Positions 1-8,687 of a stretch of 41,554 nucleotides of DNA are shown here, piece after piece. Origin of the DNA: an uncultured Acidobacteriia bacterium (GTDB lineage: Bacteria > Acidobacteriota > Terriglobia > Bryobacterales > Bryobacteraceae); contig CAIYVZ010000212.1 in assembly GCA_903929755.1 (NCBI GenBank), positions 1 to 41,554 of the forward strand, read 5' to 3'. The position numbers and the translations under genes were made by a program. Positions within the stretch are counted from its first letter, which is position 1; each line of letters starts with the position of its first letter. Below the pieces are notes generated by a model, which did not search any database, was not told where the DNA came from, and saw nothing but the letters and a program-made list of their open reading frames with translations.

Positions 1-361
1 CTTCTCTTCGGCTTTACTTCTTTATGAAGTAGCCTCAGAGGTTTGCGTTCGGAGCGTTTCCGCTTTTCGCGCCGCCCGTCTGTCGGGCACAAATGAAGAA
101 TAGCATTTGATCCCGGGGAGCGCAAGCAAAGGAGACGAAATAGTTTGAAGTTTCTACCCAACGTATTGAAAACAAAGGGCTATTAGATACCGAAATTGAA
201 GTCACTGTTGTCCGAAACAAGGTGAAAGTTAGCCGGCCCGACGGGAGCCAACGCAAAAACAACCCCTCCTCTAATTGTTCCGGCACCGGAACCGTCTTGA
301 CGGGGCTGGTCGGTGGCCGAATCCCACCAGGTGGGCATAACGAGGGGTACCGGGAATAGGC
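1..361. other. Stretch without a recognisable gene
   Basis: I see no coding region I can support here. A long minus-strand reading frame crosses it, but its right-hand part is simply antisense to the IS4 remnant that begins at about 362, so I do not call it. The stretch may contain the left flank or left end of that insertion sequence. I could not identify terminal inverted repeats. Confidence 0.4.
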
Positions 362-930
362 CTGTCTAATGAACTGCTTCAGGCTTTTCCGCGAGTCGGG
401 TTCGCGGCACTGGTAAAGAAGGAACGCGCCGAGCGTACCGCAAAAGGGTTCAGTGGCGGGGCATATTGGGTAGCGATGCTGGTCTGCCAACTCGCTCGCG
501 GCGATTCGCTGCGCGAGATTTCCAATTGGCTTGGCTGCTGCCTCGGCAAACTCGATCACCGCGGTATCAACATGGCCCCGAATAAGCCCACCCTGGTCTG
601 CGGCGCTCAGCATCGGCTGGCTGCGCTGTATGGAGAGTTGTTGGAAGTTCCGCCGCGCCAAGGGCGGCGTGAAGGCGCATGTCCTGTTGGATCACGCTGC
701 CTGCCGACGTAAAGATGGCCGACTCCTTTTCGTTCAACCAGGTTCCCTCATCGCTAGCGATTGCGACTATAACGACTACTCGATGTTCGACAAGAGGACC
801 GCGCGGGAGACCTGTTTCGACATACGGCTGAAGGAATGCCGTGTATGAAGTGGTGGGGGAATGCGCCGTGCCGTAAATTCCAATATCGGCTGATTGTCGA
901 CAATTAGAATTGCCGGACGTCGGGCGCTTT
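362..930 (+). pseudogene. IS4-family transposase, N-terminal remnant
   Basis: This is the decayed 5' part of an IS4-family (DDE) transposase. From about 368 the frame reads SNELLQAFPRVGFAALV, then RTAKGFSGGAYWVAMLV and CQLARGDSLREI, which follow the family N-terminus (LLQLFPR, AKGFTCWGQFVAMLFCQL, SLREI). After about 640 the reading has to move to another frame to recover KFRRAKGGVKAHVLLDH, and again for the segment around MADSFSF and PGSLIASDCDYNDYSMFD. It shifts once more near 846 (VYEVVGECAVP, then a stop). At least three frameshifts and stops show it is dead. Similarity fades by about 930, where IS21-derived sequence takes over; the missing C-terminal part resumes near 1640. The family assignment rests on remembered motif order, not on a search. 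The exact ends are approximate. Confidence 0.75.
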
Positions 931-1029
931 GGATCGCTTACAAACGGTTACTGACGAACAAGTCAGAAGGTGAAGGAAGTTGCCTAATTCAGAGAAGAAC
1001 AAGGAAGTTACGGCGCCAAAAGCGAGAAC

Positions 1030-1641
1030 GGACCCGCAGACGGCCAGATCCGGACCTTGCACCGGCGATTGAAGCGGCGGCGCGCAACGGAGGAGGCCAA
1101 ACCGGAAGTCTTCTTTGTGCAGCAGCATAGAGCCGGAAGACAGGACTGAACATAAAGCACTTGCAAATCTGTCACAGACCAGGTCGGCTTCGACCTGCGC
1201 CCATGGTCAATGAATAACGGGAGGGGCGAGCGGGAGTTCACAACGCGCTGCAAGGTGCTGGTCCGGCATTAGAATATGACGGGTCAGAAGCTCCAGACTG
1301 CCAGGCCGAGTCGGAGCGGCGATGTGGAACACGGTCATTACCGGCTGAAGTGCGCAGTGAGGCAGGCATTGATGCTCCGCGACAACCGCGGCGTTGGCTG
1401 CGTCGCCGAATACAACGAGTGTTGGCGTTTTCTGCCCACGCAACTGAATGTTGGTCGCCTCGAGCGACTAGGGATTGAGATCCAGTACCTTGCGGCCACG
1501 GCCGGCAGGTCGGCTGGAAAGTCTGAAGCGGGAGCGGGCGAAAGTAGATTCCGGCAGCCTGATCTACGTGGACAACAACGCTTATTCAGTACATAGCCGC
1601 CTGCTCGGAGCAAGAGTCGAGGCTCGGATCGTCACCGAAAA
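1030..1641 (+). pseudogene. istA: IS21-family IstA transposase remnant
   Basis: This is a decayed piece of the IS21 transposase IstA, lying inside the IS4 remnant. Near 1040 one frame reads DGQIRTLHRRLKRRRATEE and then EVFFVQQHRAGRQ, as in the IstA region before the catalytic core. At about 1330-1420 another frame reads GDVEHGHYRLKCAVRQALML, matching the end of the DDE core. At about 1535-1635 a third frame reads VDSGSLIYVDNNAYSVHSRL and LLGARVEARI, the conserved IstA C-terminal beta-barrel. The N-terminal helix-turn-helix region, much of the catalytic core and the partner istB are absent. It cannot be functional. The order of the surviving segments is correct, so decay by internal deletions and indels is the simplest explanation. 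Confidence 0.75.
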
Positions 1642-1890
1642 GATCAAGGGTTTAGTCGGTACCAGCGAGAATGCGCTGCGCATCCGGATTTGGTCAGTTC
1701 TGATCGCTATCCTCCTGCTGAATTTGCTGGACCACCTTTCCCAGACCAGGTGGTCGTTGTCAAACCTCGTTTCCATGCTGTGGATGAACCTGTTTACCGA
1801 TCGTCACTGAACCGCCTGGCTGGGCAATCCATTTGGCACACCACCGATTCCCTGCCCCGAATCTCAACAACCTATGCTCGGGCTTGCTTG
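1640..1890 (+). pseudogene. IS4-family transposase, C-terminal remnant
   Basis: This is the 3' part of the IS4-family transposase whose start lies at about 362. The frame reads KIKGLVGTSENALRIRIWSV, then LNLLDHLSQTRWSLSNLVSM and LWMNLFTDRH, as in the family C-terminus (FVGTSENALRIQIW, RWSLSNLAALLRMNLFTYRD). A stop codon at 1808-1810 interrupts the frame, after which TAWLGNPFGTPP continues the family sequence. The IstA remnant runs into this segment without losing frame near 1640. No terminal inverted repeat could be assigned. Confidence 0.75.
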
Positions 1891-1995
1891 ATTTGGACGG
1901 CCCCCCTTACTGAGAACTCGAAGAACCTGATTTCCCGGAGATCTCATTCCCCGGCCTTAACGCTTTTGTTTTCAGCGAGCGCCAGCCTGGCTCAA

Positions 1996-2255
1996 CGCTG
2001 TCGTGGACAGCAGTGTTCCTTCTTCAGGTCCTTCACGGCCATCGTGTAACGCGAGGCGCTTTCCTTGCGGCCCTTGGCATCCACCAACGGCGGCAGCGCC
2101 ACGTCCACTATCAGGTTTTCGCGCTTTTGCAGGAATTCGTGGAGCAGGGGGATCAAGGGTACCGGTGACGACGGGATAGCCGTCCGCCGCGTTGACGCTC
2201 TGTTTTTGAAAAGCCCGGCGAAGTCCGCGCGCTGTATGGGCAAGCGCTGCTTTTT
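1996..2255 (-). pseudogene. Internal fragment of a second pyruvate phosphate dikinase gene
   Basis: This minus-strand stretch encodes about 80 residues closely matching residues 601-680 of the complete PpdK encoded at 2965-5703. Shared strings include QRADFAGLF, then LHEFL and KRENL, then VDAKGRKE and MAVKDLKKE. Similarity is visible in the DNA as well: the block around caggttttcgcgctt occurs in both copies. The part facing PpdK residues 616-629 is scrambled in the fragment. There is no start, no phosphohistidine region and no C-terminal PEP-binding domain, so it is non-functional. It lies about 0.7 kb past the stop of ppdK, on the same strand. It could be a relic of a tandem duplication or a piece of a foreign ppdK carried in with the mobile elements. 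The divergence from the intact copy suggests it is not recent. Confidence 0.85.
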
Positions 2256-2270
2256 CCGTGGAATAAAAGT

Positions 2271-2502
2271 ATGCCCCAAGCTTCCCTCAGCGAGAATCTG
2301 CGTCAGGTTCGATTCTTGACACCGCTCGAAAGGGTGGAGTTGCTACAGGTTTTGAAACAGCTGGACAGCAGCCCGTCGCCCGTCCCCATCGCTGCATTCG
2401 CCGACATATGGAAAATTTGCGCATCTTCCCAATTCGAGCGAAGCTTTCATTCGCCGGAAGGCTGAAGAGATTGATCTCGAAGATCGCCGGTTTCGGCAGT
2501 GA
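2271..2502 (+). pseudogene. VapB-like antitoxin remnant with a 2-nt deletion
   Basis: This is a small antitoxin-like gene upstream of a broken PIN toxin. The first frame gives MPQASLSENLRQVRFLTPLE and onward to about AAFADI near 2406. The reading then has to change frame to give YGKFAHLPNSSEAFIRRKAE and EEIDLEDRRFRQ, followed by TGA at 2500-2502. The break lies in a short alternating run (gacatatgg). Restoring two bases there would join both halves into one protein of about 77 residues. The charged C-terminal tail and the stop overlapping the toxin start are typical of VapB-type antitoxins, but the DNA-binding fold is not identified. The start at 2271 is the first ATG; an earlier start is possible. 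Confidence 0.6.
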
Positions 2503-2804
2503 TATACATCCTCGACGCCAGTGCGATGATCGCGGTGCTGCGTGCGGAAACTGGTGGTGAGGTCGTTGTTTGGCGGATGAAGTAATTGAGTCCCTTCGAT
2601 TATCCAACGTCTGGTTTCGCTCGGATTTGAGCCAGGGATTTTTGGATTGAAGTCGGGGTGCTCAAATCTGCGGCACGCAGAGTGTCGCTCGCCGACTGCT
2701 GCGCGTTGGTGTTGGCTCGGCGGCTTGACGGAACGCTGCTGACGTCAGATCACCACGAGATGGATTCATTGGCCCGCGAGCACCGAATTCAGTTCATCCG
2801 ATGA
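2499..2804 (+). pseudogene. VapC-like PIN-domain toxin remnant
   Basis: The gene begins with GTG at 2499, overlapping the antitoxin stop. The N-terminus reads VIYILDASAMIAVLRAETGG, the classic start of a VapC PIN nuclease with the first catalytic aspartate (LDASA). The frame stops at 2583-2585. The C-terminal part resumes from about 2636 as DFWIEVGVLKSAARRVSLAD, then CCALVLARRLDGTLLTSDHH and HEMDSLAREHRIQFIR, ending at TGA 2802-2804. It retains the later acidic residues of the PIN site (SLAD, TSDH). Roughly 40 residues from the middle are lost or unrecognisable and the frame is broken, so no active toxin can be made. VapC toxins are Mg-dependent RNases, usually cutting tRNA or rRNA. Confidence 0.8.
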
Positions 2805-2907
2805 CCGCTACTCTCTGGAACGCTCTCATCCCTTATGCGGGGGTGCTCGTCTTTGGCTTCCATTGAGAACTCGACAAGCGGGAGCTTGAACTTTGTATTG
2901 GCACACC

Positions 2908-2945
2908 AGAAAAAAGGGGCGGTGCCTCGGCACCGCCCCTTTTCA
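2908..2945 (-). terminator. Intrinsic terminator of the recO-glyQ-glyS-ppdK unit
   Basis: A perfect 12-bp GC-rich inverted repeat (2915-2926 with 2929-2940, core GGGGCGGTGCC) is followed in the minus-strand direction by six T residues (complement of 2910-2915). It lies about 20 bp beyond the ppdK stop, as expected for a Rho-independent terminator. Confidence 0.85.
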
Positions 2946-2964
2946 CTCATTACCGAACCACGAA

Positions 2965-5703
2965 CTAAGCCGTGCGATTCACCTGCGAATCGTCGCCGCT
3001 CGCCAGAATCGCACCCTGCGCGGCCGCCAGACGGGCGATCGGCACACGGTACGGAGAGCACGACACATAGTCCATGCCGATCTTATGGCAGAACTGCACC
3101 GAGCTCGCTTCACCGCCGTGCTCGCCACAGATACCCACTTCGAGGCCCGGACGTGCCTTGCGACCCGCATCGACAGCCATCTTTACCAGCTTGCCAACGC
3201 CTTCCTGGTCAAGAACAGCGAACGGATCAGCCTTGAAGATCTTTTCCCGCTCGTATTCCTTCTGGAATGCCGTATAGTCGTCGCGGGAAAGACCCATTGT
3301 GGTCTGCGTCAGATCGTTGGTGCCGAATGAGAAGAACTCAGCCGAACCGGCCACGCGGTCAGCAGTGAGCGCCGCGCGGGGGATTTCGATCATCGTTCCA
3401 ACCATGTAATGAACGTTGATCCCAGCCTTGGTGAAAACTTCTTCTGCCACGCGGACAACGATCTTCTTCTGGTGTTCGAATTCTTCCACCGAACCAATCA
3501 GCGGAATCATCACTTCGGGCAGAACCTTCACGCCCTTCTTCGCAACCTGAACGGCTGCTTCGAAGATGGCGCGCGCCTGCATTTCGGTGATCTCGGGGTA
3601 GGTGACGCCGAGACGGCAGCCACGGTGGCCGAGCATCGGGTTGAATTCATGAAGCTCTTCCACGCGCTGCAACAGAGCGGGCAGTTCCTTCTTCAAATCC
3701 TTCACCGCCATGTTGTAACGGTTGGCGATTTCCTTGCGACCCTTCGCGTCCACGTACGGCAGCAGAGCCACGTCAACCATCAGGTTTTCGCGCTTCGGCA
3801 GGAATTCGTGGAGTGGGGGGTCGAGCGTGCGGATGACGACGGGGAAGCCGTCCATCGCTTTGAAGAGGCCGGCGAAGTCAGCGCGCTGCAGGGGCAGGAG
3901 CTTCTTCAGGGCTTCACGGCGGGACTTTTCGTCCTTCGCAAGGATCATAGCCACCACCAGCGGCAGACGATCTTCGGCGAAGAACATGTGTTCGGTACGG
4001 CAAAGGCCAATGCCTTCGGCGCCGAACTGGCGGGCAACCTTCGCGTCACGGGGGATATCCGCGTTGGCGCGAACGCCGAACTTGCCGCGGAACTCATCGG
4101 TCCAGCCCATGAACTTGCCGACCGAGGAGTGGCTCAGGTTCGGTTCCATGGTCTTCGCCTGGCCGAGGTAAACATCACCCGTGGTGCCATCGAGCGAAAC
4201 GAAGTCGCCTTCCTTCACCGTGATGGTCTTGCCGCCAACAACCGCGGTGAAGACCTTCTTCTTTTCATCGATGCGGATATCGCCGGCGCCGACGACGCAG
4301 GGGCGACCCATACCGCGCGCCACAACGGCGGCGTGGCTGGACTTGCCACCGATGGCGGTGAGAATGCCCTTGGCGACGTCCATACCGTGGATATCGTCCG
4401 GCGTGGTTTCCTTGCGGACCAGCATGACGGGGCCATGGGCGGACATAACAACGGCTTGTTCGGCGGAGAACGCCACGCGACCAACAGCGGCGCCCGGTGA
4501 GGCGGAGATGCCGGTGGTAACCTTCACAACGTCGGACAGGGTCTTGGTGTCGAAGACCGGGTGCAGAAGCTGATCGAGCTGAGCGGGGGCCACGCGCATG
4601 ATGGCTTCCTGCTTGGTGATCATGCCTTCTTCCACCATGTCAACGGCGATGCGGACAGCGGCCGGGCCGGTGCGCTTGCCGTTGCGGGTCTGCAGCATGT
4701 AGAGCTTCTTGTCCTGAATGGTGAACTCGAAGTCCTGCATGTCCTTGTAGTGCTTTTCGAGGTCGGTGGTGATCTGCACCAGCTGCGCGTAGGCTTCGGG
4801 CAGCTCCGCTTCGAGCTCGGAGATGGGGCGCGGGGTGCGGATGCCGGCGACGACATCTTCGCCCTGGGCGTTGATGAGGAATTCACCGTAGAAGACCTTC
4901 TCGCCGGTGCCGGGGTCGCGGGTGAAGCCGACGCCAGTGCCGGAGGTATCGCCGAGGTTACCGAAGACCATGGCCTGCACGTTGGCCGCAGTACCGATGT
5001 CGTCCGGAATCTTTTCCATCTGGCGGTAGTAGCAGGCCTTGGGGTTCCACCAGGAGCCGAACACGGCGCCGACGGAGAGGAAGAGCTGTTCCAGCGGGTC
5101 CTGGGTGAAGGGCTTTTTGGTTTCCTTCAGGATCAGCTTCTTGTAGTCGGCGATGATCGCCTTGAGGTCGGCTGCGGTGAGGTCGGCGTCGGACTTGACC
5201 TTCGACTTGGCTTTGCGCTCGTCGAAGATGTGGTCGAACTTCTCCATTTCGATGTCGAGGGCGACTTCGCCGAACATCTGGATGAAGCGACGGTAGCAAT
5301 CGTACGCGAAGCGTTCGTTACCGCTGCGGGCCGCCAGACCAGCCGTCGTCTCGTCATTCAGGCCGAGATTGAGGATGGTGTTCATCATGCCAGGCATGGA
5401 GAACTTGGCGCCGGAGCGGACGCTGAGGAGGAGGGGATTGGTGTTGCTGCCAAGCTTCTGGCCCATCTCCTTTTCCAGCTTCACAAGGGCCTTTTTCGCT
5501 TCAGCCTTGACGGCCTCAGGAATCTGCTTGCCGCCGGTTAAATAGGCGGTGCAGACGTGCGTCGCGATGGTGAAGCCAGCCGGGACCGGGAGGCCGGCGC
5601 TTGACATTTCCGCGAGGCCGGCACCCTTGCCGCCGAGAATATCCTTTAACTTGCTGTCGCCGTCGGCTGTGCCGCCGCCGAACGAGTAAACGTTCTTGCT
5701 CAT
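2965..5703 (-). CDS. ppdK: Pyruvate, phosphate dikinase
   Basis: This cytoplasmic enzyme interconverts pyruvate + ATP + Pi and PEP + AMP + PPi. At 912 residues it has full family length. The N-terminal nucleotide-binding domain shows GGKGAGLAEMSSAGLPVPAGF at about 24-43 and SVRSGAKFSMPGMMNT at 94-109. The swivelling phosphohistidine domain has GGKSSHAAVVARG with His at about 457. The C-terminal PEP-binding TIM barrel has GLCRTEHMFF (about 566), FGTNDLTQTT (about 793) and GICGEHGG with the catalytic Cys at about 859. Family members usually read GGMTSHAAV at the phosphohistidine loop; here Lys and Ser replace Met and Thr. The ATG (5701-5703) overlaps the glyS stop by four bases, so translation is probably coupled to glyS. 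A strong terminator follows. An internal fragment of a related gene lies at 1996-2255. Identification is firm; flux direction (gluconeogenic or glycolytic) cannot be told from sequence. Confidence 0.97.
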   Translation of the reverse strand: MSKNVYSFGGGTADGDSKLKDILGGKGAGLAEMSSAGLPVPAGFTIATHVCTAYLTGGKQIPEAVKAEAKKALVKLEKEMGQKLGSNTNPLLLSVRSGAKFSMPGMMNTILNLGLNDETTAGLAARSGNERFAYDCYRRFIQMFGEVALDIEMEKFDHIFDERKAKSKVKSDADLTAADLKAIIADYKKLILKETKKPFTQDPLEQLFLSVGAVFGSWWNPKACYYRQMEKIPDDIGTAANVQAMVFGNLGDTSGTGVGFTRDPGTGEKVFYGEFLINAQGEDVVAGIRTPRPISELEAELPEAYAQLVQITTDLEKHYKDMQDFEFTIQDKKLYMLQTRNGKRTGPAAVRIAVDMVEEGMITKQEAIMRVAPAQLDQLLHPVFDTKTLSDVVKVTTGISASPGAAVGRVAFSAEQAVVMSAHGPVMLVRKETTPDDIHGMDVAKGILTAIGGKSSHAAVVARGMGRPCVVGAGDIRIDEKKKVFTAVVGGKTITVKEGDFVSLDGTTGDVYLGQAKTMEPNLSHSSVGKFMGWTDEFRGKFGVRANADIPRDAKVARQFGAEGIGLCRTEHMFFAEDRLPLVVAMILAKDEKSRREALKKLLPLQRADFAGLFKAMDGFPVVIRTLDPPLHEFLPKRENLMVDVALLPYVDAKGRKEIANRYNMAVKDLKKELPALLQRVEELHEFNPMLGHRGCRLGVTYPEITEMQARAIFEAAVQVAKKGVKVLPEVMIPLIGSVEEFEHQKKIVVRVAEEVFTKAGINVHYMVGTMIEIPRAALTADRVAGSAEFFSFGTNDLTQTTMGLSRDDYTAFQKEYEREKIFKADPFAVLDQEGVGKLVKMAVDAGRKARPGLEVGICGEHGGEASSVQFCHKIGMDYVSCSPYRVPIARLAAAQGAILASGDDSQVNRTA

Positions 5704-7760
5704 TTGTTCTCCATTGTTTGAGAGGATGTTACGATTTCGGAAAAATCCGCGATGGTCGAAAATTCGGCCAGCATGGTGTGAAGCAGAGTGAGGCGGTTCT
5801 GGCGGAGGGCCGGGTCGGGCACGTTCACCATTACCTTGTCAAAAAACTGGTCAATATACGGGCGCATAGACGCGAGCGCCTGCACCTTTTCGCGCCACGT
5901 GAGGGTTTCAATGCGGTCCCGCGCCTCTACGATTGCCGAAAAGAGAGCCGATTCCGGACCCTCTTCCAGCAGTGCGCCGTTGACCCCGGCGGAGTAGTTT
6001 CCAGCGCCAGCCTGGCGCAGAATATTCTTGATCCGTTTGAAGCCCGCGGCCACGGGTTCGAAGTTCTCAGTGGGACGAACTTCGCGGATAGCTTCGAGGC
6101 GCTCTTCGGTATCGGTCAGGTCATCCCAACCGTTGGCGAAAACAGCGTTGACTTCGTCGTACTGGAAGCCGCGGATTTCGCGGAAGTAGTAGCGGACGCG
6201 GTCGAGCAGGAATTCTTCCAGCTGGGCGTCGCCCCCCAGCAGATGCCGCAGCGGGAGGCGGAGTTTGCCTTCCACCACGATTTTCACCAGGCCCTGAGCG
6301 GCGCGGCGCAGGCCGAGGGGATCCTTCGAGCCCGTCGGGACGAGGCCGACTTTGAAGCAGCCACGGAGCGTGTCCAGTTTGTCGGCCAGCCCGACTACTT
6401 GGCCCGCAAGGGTGCGCGGGATGGAGTCTTCCATGCTGACGGGCTTGTAATGGTCGTAGATCGCGGTGGCGACTTCCGGATGCTCGCCCTGCGCTTCGGC
6501 GTAGAGGCCGCCAATTACGCCCTGGAGTTCCGTGAACTCCTTGACAAGTTCGGTGGTCAGGTCGGCCTTGGCGAGGCGGGCGGCGCGCACGGCGTGGAAC
6601 TCCGATTTATCGGGATTGAACGCGTAGCGAACCTTCGCGTCTTTAATTTCGGCATCCGTGACCGCATGGCCGGGATGCGCCACGTACTCCTGCAGGATGA
6701 GCGCGAGTTCGGTAACGCGCTCAGTCTTTTCCAGATAGGTGCCGAGCTTGGCCTGGAAGGTAACGTTGCCCAGATCCTGCACGCGGTCTTCCAGCTTCTT
6801 CTTCTGGTCGGTATTCCAGAAGAAGCGGGCATCGTTGAAACGGGCCCGCAGTACCCGCTCGTTACCGTGGCGGATGAGGCCATCCGGATCGCCGTCGGTG
6901 TTGGTGACCGCGACGAACGTTGGTGCGAGCTTGCCATCCGGCGTTTCCACCGAGAAGTACTTTTGGTGGTAGCGCATCACGGTGATCAATACTTCCTTCG
7001 GCAGCGTGAGGAACTCGGTGTCGAAGGTGCCGGTGATCGGCGTGGGCCATTCCGTGAGATTGACCAGCGTGTGGAGCAGCGCGTTATCGCATTTGTATTT
7101 CGTGGGGACCGCGCGGATGCGGGCTTCGCGTTCCGCGGCCGAGAGAATAACGAAGTTTTCGCGCAGCTTCTCTTCGAAGTTCTCGAAAGTGACGGGGAAG
7201 CGGGCGGCGCCGAGTTTGCGGTGGCCGCTAGACTCATTACCGGACCAGACGCCGGCGATTTCGAACGAGATGACATCGGCGCCGAGCAGCGCCACGACCC
7301 AGCGGATGGGCCGGATGAAGCGTGCGCCACCTTTGCCGGGCCAGTACATCGTGCGGGGGAAAGGCGTCTTCAGGACCATCTGCGGGATCGCTTCGGACAG
7401 GATGCTGAGCGTATCAACACCGGTGGTCTTGCGGACGAAGCTGAACTTTTCCACCTTGCCATCGGAGACCACTTCCAGGTCTTCCGGCGACAGGCCCTGC
7501 TTCTTGGCGAAGCCGGCCACAGCGGCGGGAGGCGCGCTTTTCGCGGGGCCCCAGACGCGTTCCTGGGAATCCGGTTCGCGTTCCAGAATGCCTTCCGCAC
7601 GAACTACGAGGCGCCGCGGCGTGGCGTCAGTGCGGATAGTTACATCGCCCAGTTGGCGATCTTTTGCCAGCGTTGCGAGGGAGTTCGAGAGATGTTCCAG
7701 CGCGCCTGCCAGCAGCCAGTCAGGAATTTCTTCGCAGCCAATTTCAAGGAGGAGGTTCAT
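5700..7760 (-). CDS. glyS: Glycine-tRNA ligase, beta subunit
   Basis: This is the large subunit of the bacterial alpha2-beta2 glycyl-tRNA synthetase. It binds and positions tRNA-Gly while the alpha subunit carries the aminoacylation site. The 686 residues fit the usual size of about 690. The N-terminus, [17 protein letters not shown], is the family signature. Further conserved stretches are TRTDATPRRLVV-like sequence near residue 45, FPRTMYWPG at about 135, FIRPIRWVVALLG at about 149 and the HD-like core motif VGLADKLDTLRGCF at about 460. The C-terminal part (FFDKVMVNVPDPALRQNRL) belongs to the anticodon-binding DALR-type region. The start overlaps the glyQ stop by one base (TAATG on the minus strand) and the stop overlaps the ppdK start by four bases, so the three genes are almost certainly co-transcribed and translationally coupled. 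Confidence 0.97.
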   Translation of the reverse strand: MNLLLEIGCEEIPDWLLAGALEHLSNSLATLAKDRQLGDVTIRTDATPRRLVVRAEGILEREPDSQERVWGPAKSAPPAAVAGFAKKQGLSPEDLEVVSDGKVEKFSFVRKTTGVDTLSILSEAIPQMVLKTPFPRTMYWPGKGGARFIRPIRWVVALLGADVISFEIAGVWSGNESSGHRKLGAARFPVTFENFEEKLRENFVILSAAEREARIRAVPTKYKCDNALLHTLVNLTEWPTPITGTFDTEFLTLPKEVLITVMRYHQKYFSVETPDGKLAPTFVAVTNTDGDPDGLIRHGNERVLRARFNDARFFWNTDQKKKLEDRVQDLGNVTFQAKLGTYLEKTERVTELALILQEYVAHPGHAVTDAEIKDAKVRYAFNPDKSEFHAVRAARLAKADLTTELVKEFTELQGVIGGLYAEAQGEHPEVATAIYDHYKPVSMEDSIPRTLAGQVVGLADKLDTLRGCFKVGLVPTGSKDPLGLRRAAQGLVKIVVEGKLRLPLRHLLGGDAQLEEFLLDRVRYYFREIRGFQYDEVNAVFANGWDDLTDTEERLEAIREVRPTENFEPVAAGFKRIKNILRQAGAGNYSAGVNGALLEEGPESALFSAIVEARDRIETLTWREKVQALASMRPYIDQFFDKVMVNVPDPALRQNRLTLLHTMLAEFSTIADFSEIVTSSQTMENK

Positions 7761-8683
7761 TACGCTGCCACCTCCGCTGCCACAGGGTTATCGATGAGCT
7801 GTTCCTGGTTCACCCAGGCTTCCGCCACACCAACCGCCAGTTTGCGAATGCGCTGGATCATGCCGGCGCGTTCGGTGACGCTGATCGCGCCCCGCGCATC
7901 CAGAGTGTTGAACAGATTGCCGCACTTCAGAACGTGATCGTAGGTGGCGAGCAGAGGGTAGCGCTGCTTCTCAGGGGAATCCGCGTAGCCGTCAATCAGG
8001 CGCTTCGCCTCCCCCTCGTGAATCTCAAAAAGCTTCCAGAGCGTGGGAACGTGGGCGGCTTCGAAGTTATAGACGGAGTACTGCAGTTCGTCTTTGAAGC
8101 GAACGTCGCGGTACTTCACGCCCTTGGTCCATTCAATGTCGTAAACGCTGTCCACACCCTGGAGGAAGGCGGTGAGGCGTTCCAGCCCATAGGTGATTTC
8201 GGCGGGAACCAAGTCCAGATCAATGCCACCGCACTGCTGGAAATAGGTGAACTGGGTGATCTCCATACCATCGAGCATCACCTGCCAGCCGACACCCCAG
8301 GCACCCAGAGACGGGTTCTCCCAATTGTCTTCTTCCAGCTTGAGATCGTGTTTGCGGAGGTCGATCCCGATGGCTTCAAGGCTGCCCATGTACAGTTCGA
8401 TGACGTCGGCCGGGGTCGGCTTCAGAATCACCTGCAGCTGCATGTGCTTGTAGAGGCGGTTCGGGTTATCCCCATAGCGGCCGTCGGCGGGACGGCGACT
8501 GGGCTGCACGTACGCGGTGCGCCAGGGTTTGGGGCCGAGCGCGCGGAGGAAGGTTTCGGGGCAGGAAGTGCCTGCGCCAACCTCTACGTCGAAAGGCTCC
8601 TGAATGATGCAGCCTCGGTCGCTCCAATATTGCTTCAGGCGGAATACATTTTCCTGAAATGTCGGCGGTCTGGTTTGGGACAT
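7760..8683 (-). CDS. glyQ: Glycine-tRNA ligase, alpha subunit
   Basis: This is the catalytic class II subunit of the alpha2-beta2 glycyl-tRNA synthetase, which activates glycine and charges tRNA-Gly. The protein is 307 residues from the ATG at 8683 ([20 protein letters not shown]). An upstream in-frame start would run into recO, so I chose the one that opens with the family N-terminus. Signature stretches are [50 protein letters not shown] and [20 protein letters not shown]. The C-terminus ends in a short alanine-rich tail. It lies four bases after the recO stop and overlaps glyS by one base, inside a recO-glyQ-glyS-ppdK unit. Confidence 0.97.
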   Translation of the reverse strand: MSQTRPPTFQENVFRLKQYWSDRGCIIQEPFDVEVGAGTSCPETFLRALGPKPWRTAYVQPSRRPADGRYGDNPNRLYKHMQLQVILKPTPADVIELYMGSLEAIGIDLRKHDLKLEEDNWENPSLGAWGVGWQVMLDGMEITQFTYFQQCGGIDLDLVPAEITYGLERLTAFLQGVDSVYDIEWTKGVKYRDVRFKDELQYSVYNFEAAHVPTLWKLFEIHEGEAKRLIDGYADSPEKQRYPLLATYDHVLKCGNLFNTLDARGAISVTERAGMIQRIRKLAVGVAEAWVNQEQLIDNPVAAEVAA

Positions 8684-8687
8684 GGAA

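Noticed and set aside
35-661. Minus-strand frame of 208 codons at the left edge
   Set aside because: Its first half is antisense to recognisable IS4 transposase sequence; the rest has no protein-like pattern.
3409-5541. Two long plus-strand frames opposite ppdK
   Set aside because: Antisense to a firmly identified PPDK; composition rich in His, Phe, Val and Gly is that of a shadow frame.
5601-7937. Very long plus-strand frame (778 codons) opposite glyS
   Set aside because: Fully antisense to glyS, which has firm family motifs; long open antisense frames are expected from GC-rich codon use.
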